Origin: Halodurantibacterium daqingensis
GTDB lineage: Bacteria; Pseudomonadota; Alphaproteobacteria; Rhodobacterales; Rhodobacteraceae
Assembly (NCBI RefSeq): GCF_042666235.1
Contig: NZ_JBHTFQ010000012.1
Location: 1-64,000, forward strand
Direction: 5' to 3'
Length of the DNA: 64,000 nt
Positions 41,494 through 50,242 of the stretch are shown here, piece after piece; the stretch's first letter is position 1, and every line of letters starts with the position of its first letter. The translations under genes were made by a program, and so were the position numbers. Under the pieces are notes generated by a model. That model did no database searches and had not been told where the DNA came from. It worked only from the letters and a program-made list of their open reading frames with translations.

Positions 41494-43133
41494 CCGCCTC
41501 GCTTCGTGACCGGCTGGACCATCTTTCTCCCGGCGACCGCAGACTGCTGATCGCGCTCTCTGGTCTGGCCATCCTCGCGCTCCTCACCGGTATCGTCGGT
41601 GGCACCGGTGTGGCGCTGGCGCGTGCCGGCTGGATCGACCTCATCCCTGAAACGGGCTTCCGGCTTCTGACCCTGCACGGGGTCGGGATATTCTTCTACT
41701 GGCTTTACCTTGTGCAAGGCGCCATCCTGCTGGCGCTTGCCGCGATTGAGGCCGGGCGGGGGCTTGCCGCACGCGGCTTGGCCTGGGGCGGATTTGCGCT
41801 GATGCTGGGCGGGATGGCGCTGTCGCTGGGCGCGATTTCGGGCGGCACGCCGCTTCTCTATAATGGCAACCCCGAACTTGCCGAATACGAGTTGGGTCGG
41901 CTTGGCGTCTTCAATGCCGGCTATATCCTGCTGGGACTCGGGTTGATCGTGCTGCCGGCGACCGGGGTGGCGACGCTCCTGGCTGCGGTGCGGCGGGCGG
42001 GGGAATTCTCGGCGGTCGGCTTCGCGCTCTTCGCCTGGGCGGGGTTCCTGATGGTGACGGGCTTTGCGCTGGTCTATGTCTTCGCGCCGGGGCTCCTCTG
42101 GGCGCTGGGGCTGGGCGGGATGCCCGCCAATCACAGCACCAACTGGCACATCGTCTTTCACAACATGCATTACCTGCCGCTGATGGCCACGGTCATCGTC
42201 TGGTATGTGCTGATGCAGGAACTGATCGGTGTGAAGTCAGTCTTCGGCGCACGGTTCTCCAAGCTCGTCTTCGCCGCTTACCTGGTCTTCGTGCCACCGA
42301 CCTCGCTTTACCACATGTTCCTGGAGCCCGACCTGCCGGGCGCGGTGCGTATCGCCGGCTCGCTCCTGTCGCTCTTTGTCAGCGTGCCGACGCTGACCGC
42401 CTTCCTGATCATCGTCGCCTCGCTTGAGGTGCATGCCCGCACGCGCGGTGGCCGGGGCCTGTTCGGCTGGATCCGGGCGTTGCCCTGGCGGGAACCAGCG
42501 ATGGCGGCGGCGGGGTTTGCAGTGGTCAACATGGCCTTCGGGATCGTGCTGGCCTTCGTGCTGATCCAGGCGGACCTGGCGCCGCTTCTGTCGGATACGT
42601 TCTTGGTGCCGGGTTATTTCCACTTCTTCACCGTCGGCACGGTTTCGCTGAGTTTTCTGGCCGCACTGGCACTGATCCTGCCCGCGCTGACCGGGCGCGG
42701 TCTGGCCGTGCCGGGGCTGGCGCGCTTCACCCCGCATCTGGCGACCTTGGGACTTGTGGCCTTTGGCGGGGCCGGGGTGGCGGCGGGCGACATGGGTGTG
42801 CCGCGGCGCGTGATTGATGCCGGCTATGGCGGGGACGCGCCCGCGCTCTGGCCCGCGCTGATGGGCTGGGTCGCCGGGGGCGGGCTGCTGATGGCCCTGG
42901 CCTTGGCCGCTTTTTCGCTCTCGGTTGCAGCGACATTGCTGCCCGGGCGCGCGACGGTGCCCCCCTTGCCGCATTGGGATGCGGCCATCACGCCGCGCCC
43001 CGGTGCCGCCGCGCTGGTCGGGCCGCTGGCAGTGCTGGTGATCGTGATCGGCATGTATGCCGCAACCGCTACCGGGTTCGAACTGATGCGCGCGCTGCCG
43101 ATCGAGGCAGCGGGCGGCGCCCATGGCCATTGA
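41490..43133 (+). CDS. Heme-copper-oxidase-like subunit I with substituted active-site ligands
   Basis: A 547-aa protein with about 13-14 hydrophobic segments and clear likeness to B-type (ba3) oxidase subunit I. Low-spin heme ligands are kept: H63 (TLHGV) and H378 (GYFHFF). In the TM6 region H224 and Y228 fit the CuB His and crosslinked Tyr. But the residue matching the second CuB His is Y274 (LYHMF, H275 kept), and the residue matching the high-spin heme proximal His is Y376. It is therefore unlikely to be a normal oxidase. It may be a NO- or other-substrate enzyme, a Tyr-ligated heme protein, or a non-catalytic electron conduit. It lies in a coupled operon with the CuA subunit and Cu-ATPase. 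Confidence 0.85.
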   Translation: MTASLRDRLDHLSPGDRRLLIALSGLAILALLTGIVGGTGVALARAGWIDLIPETGFRLLTLHGVGIFFYWLYLVQGAILLALAAIEAGRGLAARGLAWGGFALMLGGMALSLGAISGGTPLLYNGNPELAEYELGRLGVFNAGYILLGLGLIVLPATGVATLLAAVRRAGEFSAVGFALFAWAGFLMVTGFALVYVFAPGLLWALGLGGMPANHSTNWHIVFHNMHYLPLMATVIVWYVLMQELIGVKSVFGARFSKLVFAAYLVFVPPTSLYHMFLEPDLPGAVRIAGSLLSLFVSVPTLTAFLIIVASLEVHARTRGGRGLFGWIRALPWREPAMAAAGFAVVNMAFGIVLAFVLIQADLAPLLSDTFLVPGYFHFFTVGTVSLSFLAALALILPALTGRGLAVPGLARFTPHLATLGLVAFGGAGVAAGDMGVPRRVIDAGYGGDAPALWPALMGWVAGGGLLMALALAAFSLSVAATLLPGRATVPPLPHWDAAITPRPGAAALVGPLAVLVIVIGMYAATATGFELMRALPIEAAGGAHGH

Positions 43134-43149
43134 TGGAAAGGACAAGGAT

Positions 43150-43347
43150 ATGAAATTCGACATCACGCTCATCTTCACCGTCGCAGCAGTCTGGGCGGTT
43201 CTGGCGCTGGCCTATGCGCTGGCGCCCTGGTCGGGCATGATCGGCTATGCCTGGGTCTGGGGCTTCGGTGCGGCGCTGTTCCTCGGACTGGGGTTGGCGT
43301 TGCGGAGAGCATCCGCCGCCCATCTCAAAGTGGAGGGCAGATCATGA
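43150..43347 (+). CDS. Small two-TM protein of the oxidase-like operon
   Basis: A 65-aa protein: MKFDITLIFTVAAVWAVLALAYALAPW, then a second TM and a basic tail. ATG at 43150 is chosen over 43123 because GGAAAGGAC lies upstream and the longer frame overlaps the previous gene. It overlaps the ATPase start by 4 bp. It may be a small oxidase subunit, like CcoQ or subunit IIa in related complexes. Confidence 0.65.
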   Translation: MKFDITLIFTVAAVWAVLALAYALAPWSGMIGYAWVWGFGAALFLGLGLALRRASAAHLKVEGRS

Positions 43348-45623
43348 CCGATCAAGCCAAACCCACCGCCCACAGTGCAACCGTCACACTCACCGTGCCC
43401 GGTATGGGCAGCGATCATTGTGCCGGAATCGTCAAGACCTCGCTCAGCCGTCTGGATGGCATCGGCGCGGTTCGGACAAGCATTGCCAGCCACCGTGTCG
43501 AGGTGTCCCACGATCCGGGCAAGGTCGATGCCGCCGCGATGCGGGTCGCCGTCGAGCGCGCTGGGTATGAGGTCGATGCGATCGAAACCGCAGAAAGCCG
43601 GTCGCCAGCGGGAGCCGCCGAGTCCGAAGATCGCTACCTGTCGCAGGCCTGGAACCGGCTGGTCTTTGCCGCCGTTCCGGCCACGCTGATCATGCTGATC
43701 ATGGTCCCGCACATGTTCTGGGCGAAGATCCCGGGGTATCTGCTGATCGTCGCGGTGCTGGCCTTTCCGGTCGTCTTCCTGCGCGGTGGCTGGGCCACAC
43801 ATGTCTCGGCCTGGCGGTCACTGACCAACCGCACCGCCAATATGGACGTCCTGATCTCGATGGGCAGCCTGCCGCCCTATCTGATCGGGTTGATCGGCTT
43901 CGTCTATCCGATGACCTCGTTCATCGAGATGGCGGCGACGATCATGACTTTCCACTTGCTGGGCCGCTATCTGGAAACCCGCGCCAAGGGCCGCGCCAGC
44001 CAGGCGATCAAGCGGCTGATCACCATGGGCGCCAAGACCGCCTCGGTGCTGCGCGACGGTCAGGAGGTCGAGCTACCGGTGGCCGAATTGCAGCCCGGCG
44101 ATGTGATGGTGGTGCGCCCCGGTGCCAAGGTGCCCACCGATGGCGAGATCGTGGAGGGCAACAGCCATCTGGACGAATCCATCGCCACGGGTGAATCCGT
44201 GCCTGTCGAAAAGGGCCCGGGCGATGCCGTGATCGGCGCCACGATCAACAAGGAGGGGCTTTTGAGGGTGCGCGCCACGCGCGTCGGTGCCGATACCTTC
44301 CTTGCGCAGGTCATCCGGCTGGTCGAGGAAGCACAGGGATCGAAGGTGCCGATCCAGGAGTTCGCCGACTGGTTGACCGGCAAGTTCGTGCCGGCAGTGC
44401 TCATCATCAGCCTTGCCAGCTTCGCCATGTGGCTGGTTCTCGGTGAGAGCCTGCGGCCGGTGCTCGGCTGGGGGGCGGGGTTCCTGCCCTGGGTCAATCC
44501 GGACCTTGCGCCGTTGATGGTGGGGGTTCTTTCGGGCGTCGCGGTGCTGGTCATTGCCTGTCCCTGCGCGCTGGGACTGGCAACGCCGACGGCCTTGATG
44601 GTGGGCTCCGGCATGGGGGCCGAGCGCGGTGTGCTGATCCGCTCGGGCGAGGCAATCCAGACTCTGAAGGACATCAAGGTGGTGGTGCTCGACAAGACCG
44701 GCACCGTCACCAAGGGCAAGCCCGCGCTGACCGATGTCCACGCGCTGGAAGGCTTTGACGAGGCACAGGTGCTGCGCTCTGCAGCCTCGGTCGAGGCCGG
44801 GTCCGAACACCCGCTTGCGCAGGCCATCGTCGCGGGCGCGCGAGAACGCGGGCTGGACATTCCGGAGGTTGCGAAGTTCCGATCCATCACCGCGCGCGGG
44901 GTTCAGGGCGAGGTCGAGGGCGGCATGGTTTGCGTTGGAAGCCGACGGCTGCTGACCGAGGCTGGCATCCCACCCGAGGCGCTGGAGAGCCGGCTGGTCA
45001 TACTGGAGACCGAGGGCAAGACCGCGATGCTGGTCGCGATCGGCGACCGGCCGGCGGGGCTGGTGGCGGTGGCCGACACGATCAAGGAAGACTCCAAGGC
45101 CGCCATCGCCGCGATGCAGGCGCTTGGCATCCACGTTGTCATGGTCACCGGCGACAACGAGCGCACCGCGCGTCATGTCGCGGCGCAGGTGGGTCTGGAC
45201 GAGGTCAAGGCCGGTGTTCTGCCCGAGGGCAAGGTCGAGGCGATCCGCGCATTGCAGGCCCAGCATGGCGAGAAGGTCGCCATGGTCGGTGACGGGATCA
45301 ACGATGCCCCGGCGCTCAAGCAGGCCAATGTCGGCATCGCGATCGGCGCAGGCGCCGATGTGGCGATCGAGGCGGCCGATGTCACCCTGGTCACCGGCGA
45401 ACTGACCAAGGTGGTCGAGGCAATCCAGCTTTCGAAAGCCACGTTCCGCAAGATCGTTGAGAACCTCTTCTGGGCCTGGTTCTACAATCTCGCGGCGATA
45501 CCTGTCGCCGCGCTCGGCCTCCTGCATCCGATGATCGGCGTCATCGCCATGACCGCAAGCTCGCTCTCGGTGATCGGCAATTCGCTGCTCTTGCGGCGAG
45601 CCAGAATCGGGGTGGGCAAATGA
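43344..45623 (+). CDS. Cu(I) P1B-type ATPase with atypical HMA motif
   Basis: A 759-aa Cu(I) pump. One N-terminal HMA domain has GMGSDHC instead of GMxCxxC (residues about 20-26). The core has TGES, CPCALGLATP (Cu(I)-type), DKTGT, SEHP, TGDNERTA and GDGINDAPAL, and the last helices show YN and MxxSS as in P1B-1 pumps. The loss of the CxxC suggests a different metal donor. Its place directly after an oxidase-like complex suggests a CcoI/CtpA-like role in loading copper into that complex rather than bulk detoxification. Confidence 0.9.
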   Translation: MTDQAKPTAHSATVTLTVPGMGSDHCAGIVKTSLSRLDGIGAVRTSIASHRVEVSHDPGKVDAAAMRVAVERAGYEVDAIETAESRSPAGAAESEDRYLSQAWNRLVFAAVPATLIMLIMVPHMFWAKIPGYLLIVAVLAFPVVFLRGGWATHVSAWRSLTNRTANMDVLISMGSLPPYLIGLIGFVYPMTSFIEMAATIMTFHLLGRYLETRAKGRASQAIKRLITMGAKTASVLRDGQEVELPVAELQPGDVMVVRPGAKVPTDGEIVEGNSHLDESIATGESVPVEKGPGDAVIGATINKEGLLRVRATRVGADTFLAQVIRLVEEAQGSKVPIQEFADWLTGKFVPAVLIISLASFAMWLVLGESLRPVLGWGAGFLPWVNPDLAPLMVGVLSGVAVLVIACPCALGLATPTALMVGSGMGAERGVLIRSGEAIQTLKDIKVVVLDKTGTVTKGKPALTDVHALEGFDEAQVLRSAASVEAGSEHPLAQAIVAGARERGLDIPEVAKFRSITARGVQGEVEGGMVCVGSRRLLTEAGIPPEALESRLVILETEGKTAMLVAIGDRPAGLVAVADTIKEDSKAAIAAMQALGIHVVMVTGDNERTARHVAAQVGLDEVKAGVLPEGKVEAIRALQAQHGEKVAMVGDGINDAPALKQANVGIAIGAGADVAIEAADVTLVTGELTKVVEAIQLSKATFRKIVENLFWAWFYNLAAIPVAALGLLHPMIGVIAMTASSLSVIGNSLLLRRARIGVGK

Positions 45624-45847
45624 TGGATCCCTCAGAGCAGAAATCCGGTGATGCCTCCCCGAAGCCGGGCTGGCACAGCTCGCCACCTGTGGTTGCCGCC
45701 TGTGTGGTGCTGGCCGGGCTGGGGCTGGCACTGGCTTTCGAGCATCGCGTGCATCTGATGGCTAGCCTGCCACTGATGCTGCCGCTTGGGATTTGCCTCG
45801 CGATGCATGTCTTCATGCATCGCGGCCATGGCGGCGGCGGCCGATGA
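45620..45847 (+). CDS. DUF2933-type small membrane protein
   Basis: A 75-aa protein with two hydrophobic segments and a His-rich end (LMLPLGICLAMHVFMHRGHGGGG), as in DUF2933 proteins found near copper genes. It overlaps the ATPase stop by 4 bp. Function unknown. Confidence 0.75.
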   Translation: MMDPSEQKSGDASPKPGWHSSPPVVAACVVLAGLGLALAFEHRVHLMASLPLMLPLGICLAMHVFMHRGHGGGGR

Positions 45848-45885
45848 CACCGCCGCGGCGAATTAGGAAGACGGAGAATGACCAA

Positions 45886-46794
45886 ATGAGAACCAATATC
45901 AAGATCACCCGCCGCAGCATGCTCATGGCCTCGGGTCTGGGCGCACTTGGTCTTGGCGGGGCATTTGCTCTCGGCTTCGGTGCACCTGCCCGTGCCGAAA
46001 CACCGCTTGCCACTTTGCTTTCGCGCACGCATGTCCATGGGCTGGCGGTCGACCGGCAGGACCCGCACCGCCTGCTGATCGCCACGCATCACGGGCTGCA
46101 CGCGCTCGATATCGACAGCGGGTTGACCATGCAGGTCTCCGATCACCGCGACGACCTGATGGGTTTTGTCGCCCACCCCGTGGAGCCCGGTGCCTTCCTC
46201 GCCAGCGGCCATCCCGCGCGCGGCGGCAATCTGGGGGTCATCGCCAGTTCGGACGGCGGCGAGCGCTGGGTGCAGATTTCGGCCGGCGTGAACGGGCCGG
46301 TGGATTTCCACCAGATGGACATCAGCAAGGCCGATCCGGCCGTGGTCTGGGGCAACCATGGCGGGCTCCAGCGCAGCCGCGACGGCGGTGCGACCTGGGA
46401 GCGGGTGGCCGATGCGCCGACCGGGCTGATCGACATCGCCGCTTCGGCACGCGACCCGGAACGGCTCTATGCTGCGACCGAGGGCGGGCTCTGGGTCAGC
46501 GCCGGCGATGCACGGAACTGGCAGCGCGCCCATCCCGCACAGGCGCCGGTGAGCTTTGTCGAGGTGACGGCCGATGGCATCCTTCATGCCTTCATCCTAG
46601 GCGAGGGCCTCGTGCGCCGGGCCGAGGATGAAACGGCTTGGGAGAGCCTCCACCCCGGCTTCCAGGATCGGTTCCTGCTTTATTTCGCCGCCGATCCGCT
46701 GACACCGGAACGCGTCTTCGCGGCAACCCAGCACGGCGAATTGCTGGCTTCCGAGGATGGCGGACGCAGCTGGCGCCGACTGGGCATCGAATAA
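45886..46794 (+). CDS. F510_1955-type beta-propeller (BNR-like) protein
   Basis: A 302-aa secreted protein with a Tat signal (TRRSMLMASGLGALG). BNR/sialidase-like repeats are marked by SSDGGERWVQIS, SRDGGATWERV and SEDGGRSWRRL. I recall this family (F510_1955 glycosylhydrolase) from copper clusters. It may bind metal or cell wall, but no enzymatic activity can be claimed. ATG at 45886 is chosen over earlier Mets because it starts the Tat motif. Confidence 0.75.
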   Translation: MRTNIKITRRSMLMASGLGALGLGGAFALGFGAPARAETPLATLLSRTHVHGLAVDRQDPHRLLIATHHGLHALDIDSGLTMQVSDHRDDLMGFVAHPVEPGAFLASGHPARGGNLGVIASSDGGERWVQISAGVNGPVDFHQMDISKADPAVVWGNHGGLQRSRDGGATWERVADAPTGLIDIAASARDPERLYAATEGGLWVSAGDARNWQRAHPAQAPVSFVEVTADGILHAFILGEGLVRRAEDETAWESLHPGFQDRFLLYFAADPLTPERVFAATQHGELLASEDGGRSWRRLGIE

Positions 46795-46861
46795 CCCCGC
46801 CGCGCGCGGTCCTCATCCGTGCGCGACTTCCAAGACCAACCCCGATGAATGGAGAGAGACC

Positions 46862-47488
46862 ATGACGACCAGAACCGCACTGACCGGCCTTCTCGCTGGC
46901 GCCGCCCTGTTTGCGATGAGCATGAGCGCCACGGCGCAGACCACTGATGACGACCATGCGGCCCACCACCCCGAGGTCGAGGCGACGGCGCCCGAGGGGG
47001 ATGCGGGACCTGCCGACGCCTCCGGGATGCCTGGCATGATGGGCATGATGACGCCCGAGATGATGCAGATGATGATGCGCATGATGGGCGAGGGCGGGAT
47101 GCCCGGGATGATGGGTGGCATGCGCGGCGGCCCGATGGCCGAGGGAATGCCGGGCCGCGGCATGATGGGCCAAGGCATGATGGGGATGCACGGCATGCCG
47201 ATGGGCCCGATGATGCACGGCCTCCATGGGCAGATGGGCGGCCACGCCCTCGGCCCCGGCGCGCTCTATGGCATGCACCACAGTGCGCCCAGCGAGATGA
47301 CGCCGGCCCGCGTCGAGACGTACCTCGCGCATCTTCTCGAGCGCCACGGCAACCCGCGCCTCGAGATCGGCGAGATCACCGAGGCCGAGGATGGCAGCAT
47401 CATCGCCGAGATCGTCACGGTGGACGGCTCGCTCGTCCAGCGCCTCGCCTTCAACCGATATCCGGGCCTGTTCCGGCAGATCGACTGA
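46862..47488 (+). CDS. Met-rich periplasmic copper-binding protein
   Basis: A 208-aa secreted protein: a signal peptide (LTGLLAGAALFAMSMSATA), then HH and acidic residues, then a Met-rich tract (about 55-125) with repeated MMGMM, MMQMMMRMM, GMMGGM and MHGMPMGPMMHG. A folded C-terminal part (PARVETYLAHLLERHGNPRLEIGEI) follows. Met-rich tracts bind Cu(I) in PcoE, CopA and CusF-like proteins. ATG at 46862 precedes the signal peptide. Confidence 0.85.
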   Translation: MTTRTALTGLLAGAALFAMSMSATAQTTDDDHAAHHPEVEATAPEGDAGPADASGMPGMMGMMTPEMMQMMMRMMGEGGMPGMMGGMRGGPMAEGMPGRGMMGQGMMGMHGMPMGPMMHGLHGQMGGHALGPGALYGMHHSAPSEMTPARVETYLAHLLERHGNPRLEIGEITEAEDGSIIAEIVTVDGSLVQRLAFNRYPGLFRQID

Positions 47489-47543
47489 CGCGGGCCTGCC
47501 CGGCCAAGGGCCAACAGTAGCACCAACCCGAAAGGAGACTGCC

Positions 47544-47642
47544 ATGATGAACGGATGGGGAATGGGGTTCGGCGGGATCTGGATGATCCTGATCCTTGTC
47601 GGCCTCGCGATCGCGGCGCTGATCAAGTATCTGATGAAATGA
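47544..47642 (+). CDS. Very short membrane peptide (32 aa)
   Basis: MMNGWGMGFGGIWMILILVG... is one hydrophobic helix ending KYLMK, preceded by AAAGGAGA. It fits between the Met-rich and DUF302 genes with close spacing. Such short Gly/Met-rich helices are frequent in copper operons. Confidence 0.6.
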   Translation: MMNGWGMGFGGIWMILILVGLAIAALIKYLMK

Positions 47643-47654
47643 AAGGAACGGACC

Positions 47655-48041
47655 ATGAGCTACACGCATGACCGGACGATCACGGATGCTTCGATCGACG
47701 CAGTGGACGCGCGCATCCGCAAGGCGCTGAGCGAGCAGGGCTTCGGCGTGCTGACCGAGATCGACGTCAAGGCCACCCTGAAGGCCAAGATCGGCACCGA
47801 GGTCGATGATTACCGCATCCTCGGCGCCTGCAGCCCGGCCATGGCCTACAAGGCCATTCAGGTCGAACCGCGGGTTGGCGCGATGCTGCCGTGCAATGTG
47901 ATTCTGCGCGCAGTGAAGGGTGGCGTGGAGATCAGCGCCATCGACCCCGTCGCCTCGATGCAGGCCATCGACAACAAGGACCTGCAAAGGATTGCCGACG
48001 AAGTGCGGCAGATGCTGGTCGAGGCGGTCGAGGCCGCCTGA
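47655..48041 (+). CDS. DUF302 family protein
   Basis: A 128-aa soluble protein. ALSEQGFGVLTEIDVKATLKAK, then ILGACSPAMAYKAIQVEPRVGAMLPCNVIL, is the DUF302 pattern. The two Cys (about 60 and 77) could bind metal. It overlaps the next gene by 1 bp (TGATG). DUF302 proteins are common in metal-resistance and sulfur loci; the function is unknown. Confidence 0.88.
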   Translation: MSYTHDRTITDASIDAVDARIRKALSEQGFGVLTEIDVKATLKAKIGTEVDDYRILGACSPAMAYKAIQVEPRVGAMLPCNVILRAVKGGVEISAIDPVASMQAIDNKDLQRIADEVRQMLVEAVEAA

Positions 48042-48565
48042 TGGGCACGGGTTCCAGAAACGCGGCGCGCGCCGAGGCTACTGGCACCGGCGCGCGCCCG
48101 GCCGGTCTTTGGGAGGCGCCGGAATTGCCGGTCGCTTTCTTTTCCTTCCTGCTGCACTTCGTCTGGGAGTTCGTGCAGGTGCCGGTCTTCGCAGACATGG
48201 CCGAGATGGCGCATTGGGAGGCGATCAAGCTCTGCATGTCGGCAACCTTTGGTGATGTCGGTTTCGCCCTGACGGCTTTCTGGATCGCAAGCCTCGCGGC
48301 GCGCAGCCGGGACTGGCTCTTTGGACCGGCGAGGCTACCCATCGTGATCTTTATAGGTATCGGCATCGCCCTGACGGTCGGGTTCGAATACTATTACACC
48401 AACGTCAGCCTGCGCTGGACCTATTCGGACGCGATGCCGCTGGTGCCGCCCTTCGGCACCGGATTCAGCCCGCTCATGCAATGGCTGATCCTCCCGCCGC
48501 TCGTGATCTGGCTGACCCGCCGGCACCTGCTGGGGGCGCGAGCGATCCGGGAAGGCAATGCATGA
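48041..48565 (+). CDS. Four-TM membrane protein of the copper operon
   Basis: A 174-aa protein with about four hydrophobic segments. LLHFVWEFVQVPVFADMAEM is followed by helices with His/Trp residues and ends WLTRRHLLGAR. I do not recognise the family. It overlaps DUF302 by 1 bp and the next gene by 4 bp (ATGA), so it is part of the operon. Confidence 0.65.
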   Translation: MGTGSRNAARAEATGTGARPAGLWEAPELPVAFFSFLLHFVWEFVQVPVFADMAEMAHWEAIKLCMSATFGDVGFALTAFWIASLAARSRDWLFGPARLPIVIFIGIGIALTVGFEYYYTNVSLRWTYSDAMPLVPPFGTGFSPLMQWLILPPLVIWLTRRHLLGARAIREGNA

Positions 48566-49032
48566 ACCATGGTGATCTGCCGCCAGCCTTGGGCCTGCTG
48601 CGACCGCTGGTCACCGCAGTCCTCGCCGGGCTTGCCGGGTTGGCGGTGCACAGCACGCTGATGCTGGTCAAGGACGCCTTTGGCATTCTGCCGGGCTTTC
48701 AGCCCTACGACGATTTCCAGCGCCTGCTGGGGGGCTGGGCGGGTGCGCAGCTGGGAAGCCTCGTGCCCTATCTGACCGGCGCGATGATCTGGGGGTTCCT
48801 CTATGCCCGGCTGCACCCCCATCTCCCCGGCGGGAGTTTCTGGGCAAAGGGTCTCGGTTTCGCGCTCATTGCCTGGGGCGCGATGAGCACGGGGTTCTTC
48901 CTCCTGGCAGGGCATGGCCTGTTCGGACTACGCATGGGTTATGGGATCTGGCCGGCCCTTTTCATGTTGCCGATGCTGGCGACTTTCAGTCTTGCGTTGA
49001 GTTTCACCCATTCCCGTCTGCGGGCAGCATGA
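48562..49032 (+). CDS. Membrane protein, last gene of the rightward arm
   Basis: A 156-aa protein with about four TM segments, including LVTAVLAGLAGLAVHSTLML and LIAWGAMSTGFFLLAGHGLFG. ATG at 48562 overlaps the upstream stop. No family recognised. It is convergent with the membrane-protein gene at 49064. Confidence 0.6.
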   Translation: MNHGDLPPALGLLRPLVTAVLAGLAGLAVHSTLMLVKDAFGILPGFQPYDDFQRLLGGWAGAQLGSLVPYLTGAMIWGFLYARLHPHLPGGSFWAKGLGFALIAWGAMSTGFFLLAGHGLFGLRMGYGIWPALFMLPMLATFSLALSFTHSRLRAA

Positions 49033-49063
49033 TCTCGTCTGTGCCAGGCAGCATGGTGCCGGA

Positions 49064-49723
49064 TCAGAAATACCCAGCCAGCAGTGCCGAGAACCCCGTA
49101 AGCAGCAGCGCCTGCAGCCCGAAGATCGCCAGCGCCAGCGCGATCAGCAGCGGCATGGTTGGCGTCGACAGGGCACGCGCCTGCATCGCCCCGCCAACCA
49201 TCGCCATATGCAGCGGGAGGGCACTGATGAGCGTGGCATAGAGATAGACGCCTGAGAGATTCGCGAAGGCGGCTGACTGGGTCAGCGTCGGCCCGACGAC
49301 GCGAAGCCCTTGCACCGGGTCGCCGCCGAACGAGCCGAACATGAGCGCCGAAGCCGGATAGATCACCACATGCAGCGCGATGAAGGCGCCGATGCGGGCA
49401 GGAAGGTCGATGGCAAGTGCGCGCGCCGGGCTCAGCCGGCGGCTCCGAAGTTGCGCAAAGAGGATCAGACCGAAGGCATTGACGACAAGGACAACCGGCA
49501 GGCCATTGGTGGCGATCTGCCGCACGAAGCGCGGTAGTGCCGCGTCTGTGGCCAGCAGATGCGGCCACAGTCCTGGCGACAGCGCGATGTAGAGCGCGAG
49601 GGTCGGCGCGAGGCCGGCGAGCGAGAGCAGAACGACATTCCGGGCAAATCGCAGGAATGGCAGCTCGACCGAGAAATGCCGGTCGAGCCAGGCGAGCACA
49701 GCAGATTGCGGCTTGGTTGCCAC
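49064..49723 (-). CDS. Six-TM hypothetical membrane protein
   Basis: A 219-aa protein with six hydrophobic segments; His residues are in helices (IALHVVIYP and LPLHMAMV) as if to bind metal or heme. I do not recognise the family. It is leftward, 51 bp from the cytochrome c gene, and probably in one unit with copZ, the DUF305 gene and cytochrome c. Confidence 0.6.
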   Translation of the reverse strand: MATKPQSAVLAWLDRHFSVELPFLRFARNVVLLSLAGLAPTLALYIALSPGLWPHLLATDAALPRFVRQIATNGLPVVLVVNAFGLILFAQLRSRRLSPARALAIDLPARIGAFIALHVVIYPASALMFGSFGGDPVQGLRVVGPTLTQSAAFANLSGVYLYATLISALPLHMAMVGGAMQARALSTPTMPLLIALALAIFGLQALLLTGFSALLAGYF

Positions 49724-49774
49724 GTCGTTTTCTCCTGCGTCGGGCGGCCCCTCGGCTCGTAATCGGTGCCTTAC

Positions 49775-50242
49775 CTAATCTGCGCCCTCCGCTGCGGTGC
49801 GCTCTGCCTGAAACGCGCGCATCCGCTCGGGCCAGGTTGACCTGATATAGGCCAAGATCGCCTCGATCTCGGCGTCACTCAGTACGTCGTCGAAGGCGGG
49901 CATGCCGGAATCGAACCTCACCCCCAGGTCGTCGAGAAAAGCCTGCCCGCCGCGGCGCGTGTAGTCGAACAGCATTGCGTCGCCATGATGCCAGGTGTGG
50001 CCGGTCTCGTCATGCGGCGGGGCGGGAAAGCGGCCATCCGGTCCACGGCTTTGCCAGTCGGGGGCACCTTCGAGATTTACACCATGGCAGGCCGCACAAT
50101 GTTCAACGTAGAGCGCTCGGCCTTCAGCAATCTCGTCTGCGCTGACCGGAGACACCAGGACCATGGTGCCGAGCAGGGCCATAAGGACGAAGGCAGCGCC
50201 CGGCGCTCCAATGCCGGGCGCGTAGCGTTCACTGCAAGCCAC
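49775..50242 (-). CDS. Single-heme c-type cytochrome
   Basis: A 155-aa secreted cytochrome with a signal peptide (FVLMALLGTMVLVSPVSA) and one heme site CAACHG near residue 49, with the distal Met in SGMPAFDDVLSD. It overlaps the DUF305 gene by 14 bp. It may take part in periplasmic electron flow in the copper island. Confidence 0.88.
   Translation of the reverse strand: MACSERYAPGIGAPGAAFVLMALLGTMVLVSPVSADEIAEGRALYVEHCAACHGVNLEGAPDWQSRGPDGRFPAPPHDETGHTWHHGDAMLFDYTRRGGQAFLDDLGVRFDSGMPAFDDVLSDAEIEAILAYIRSTWPERMRAFQAERTAAEGAD

Noticed and set aside
41490..43133. Ordinary cbb3 oxidase
   Set aside because: No CcoO/CcoP genes, a CuA subunit instead, and non-canonical residues at active-site ligand positions.
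44073..45731. 552-aa minus-strand frame opposite the first Cu-ATPase
   Set aside because: Rich in Gln/His/Arg and without protein-like patterns; shadow.
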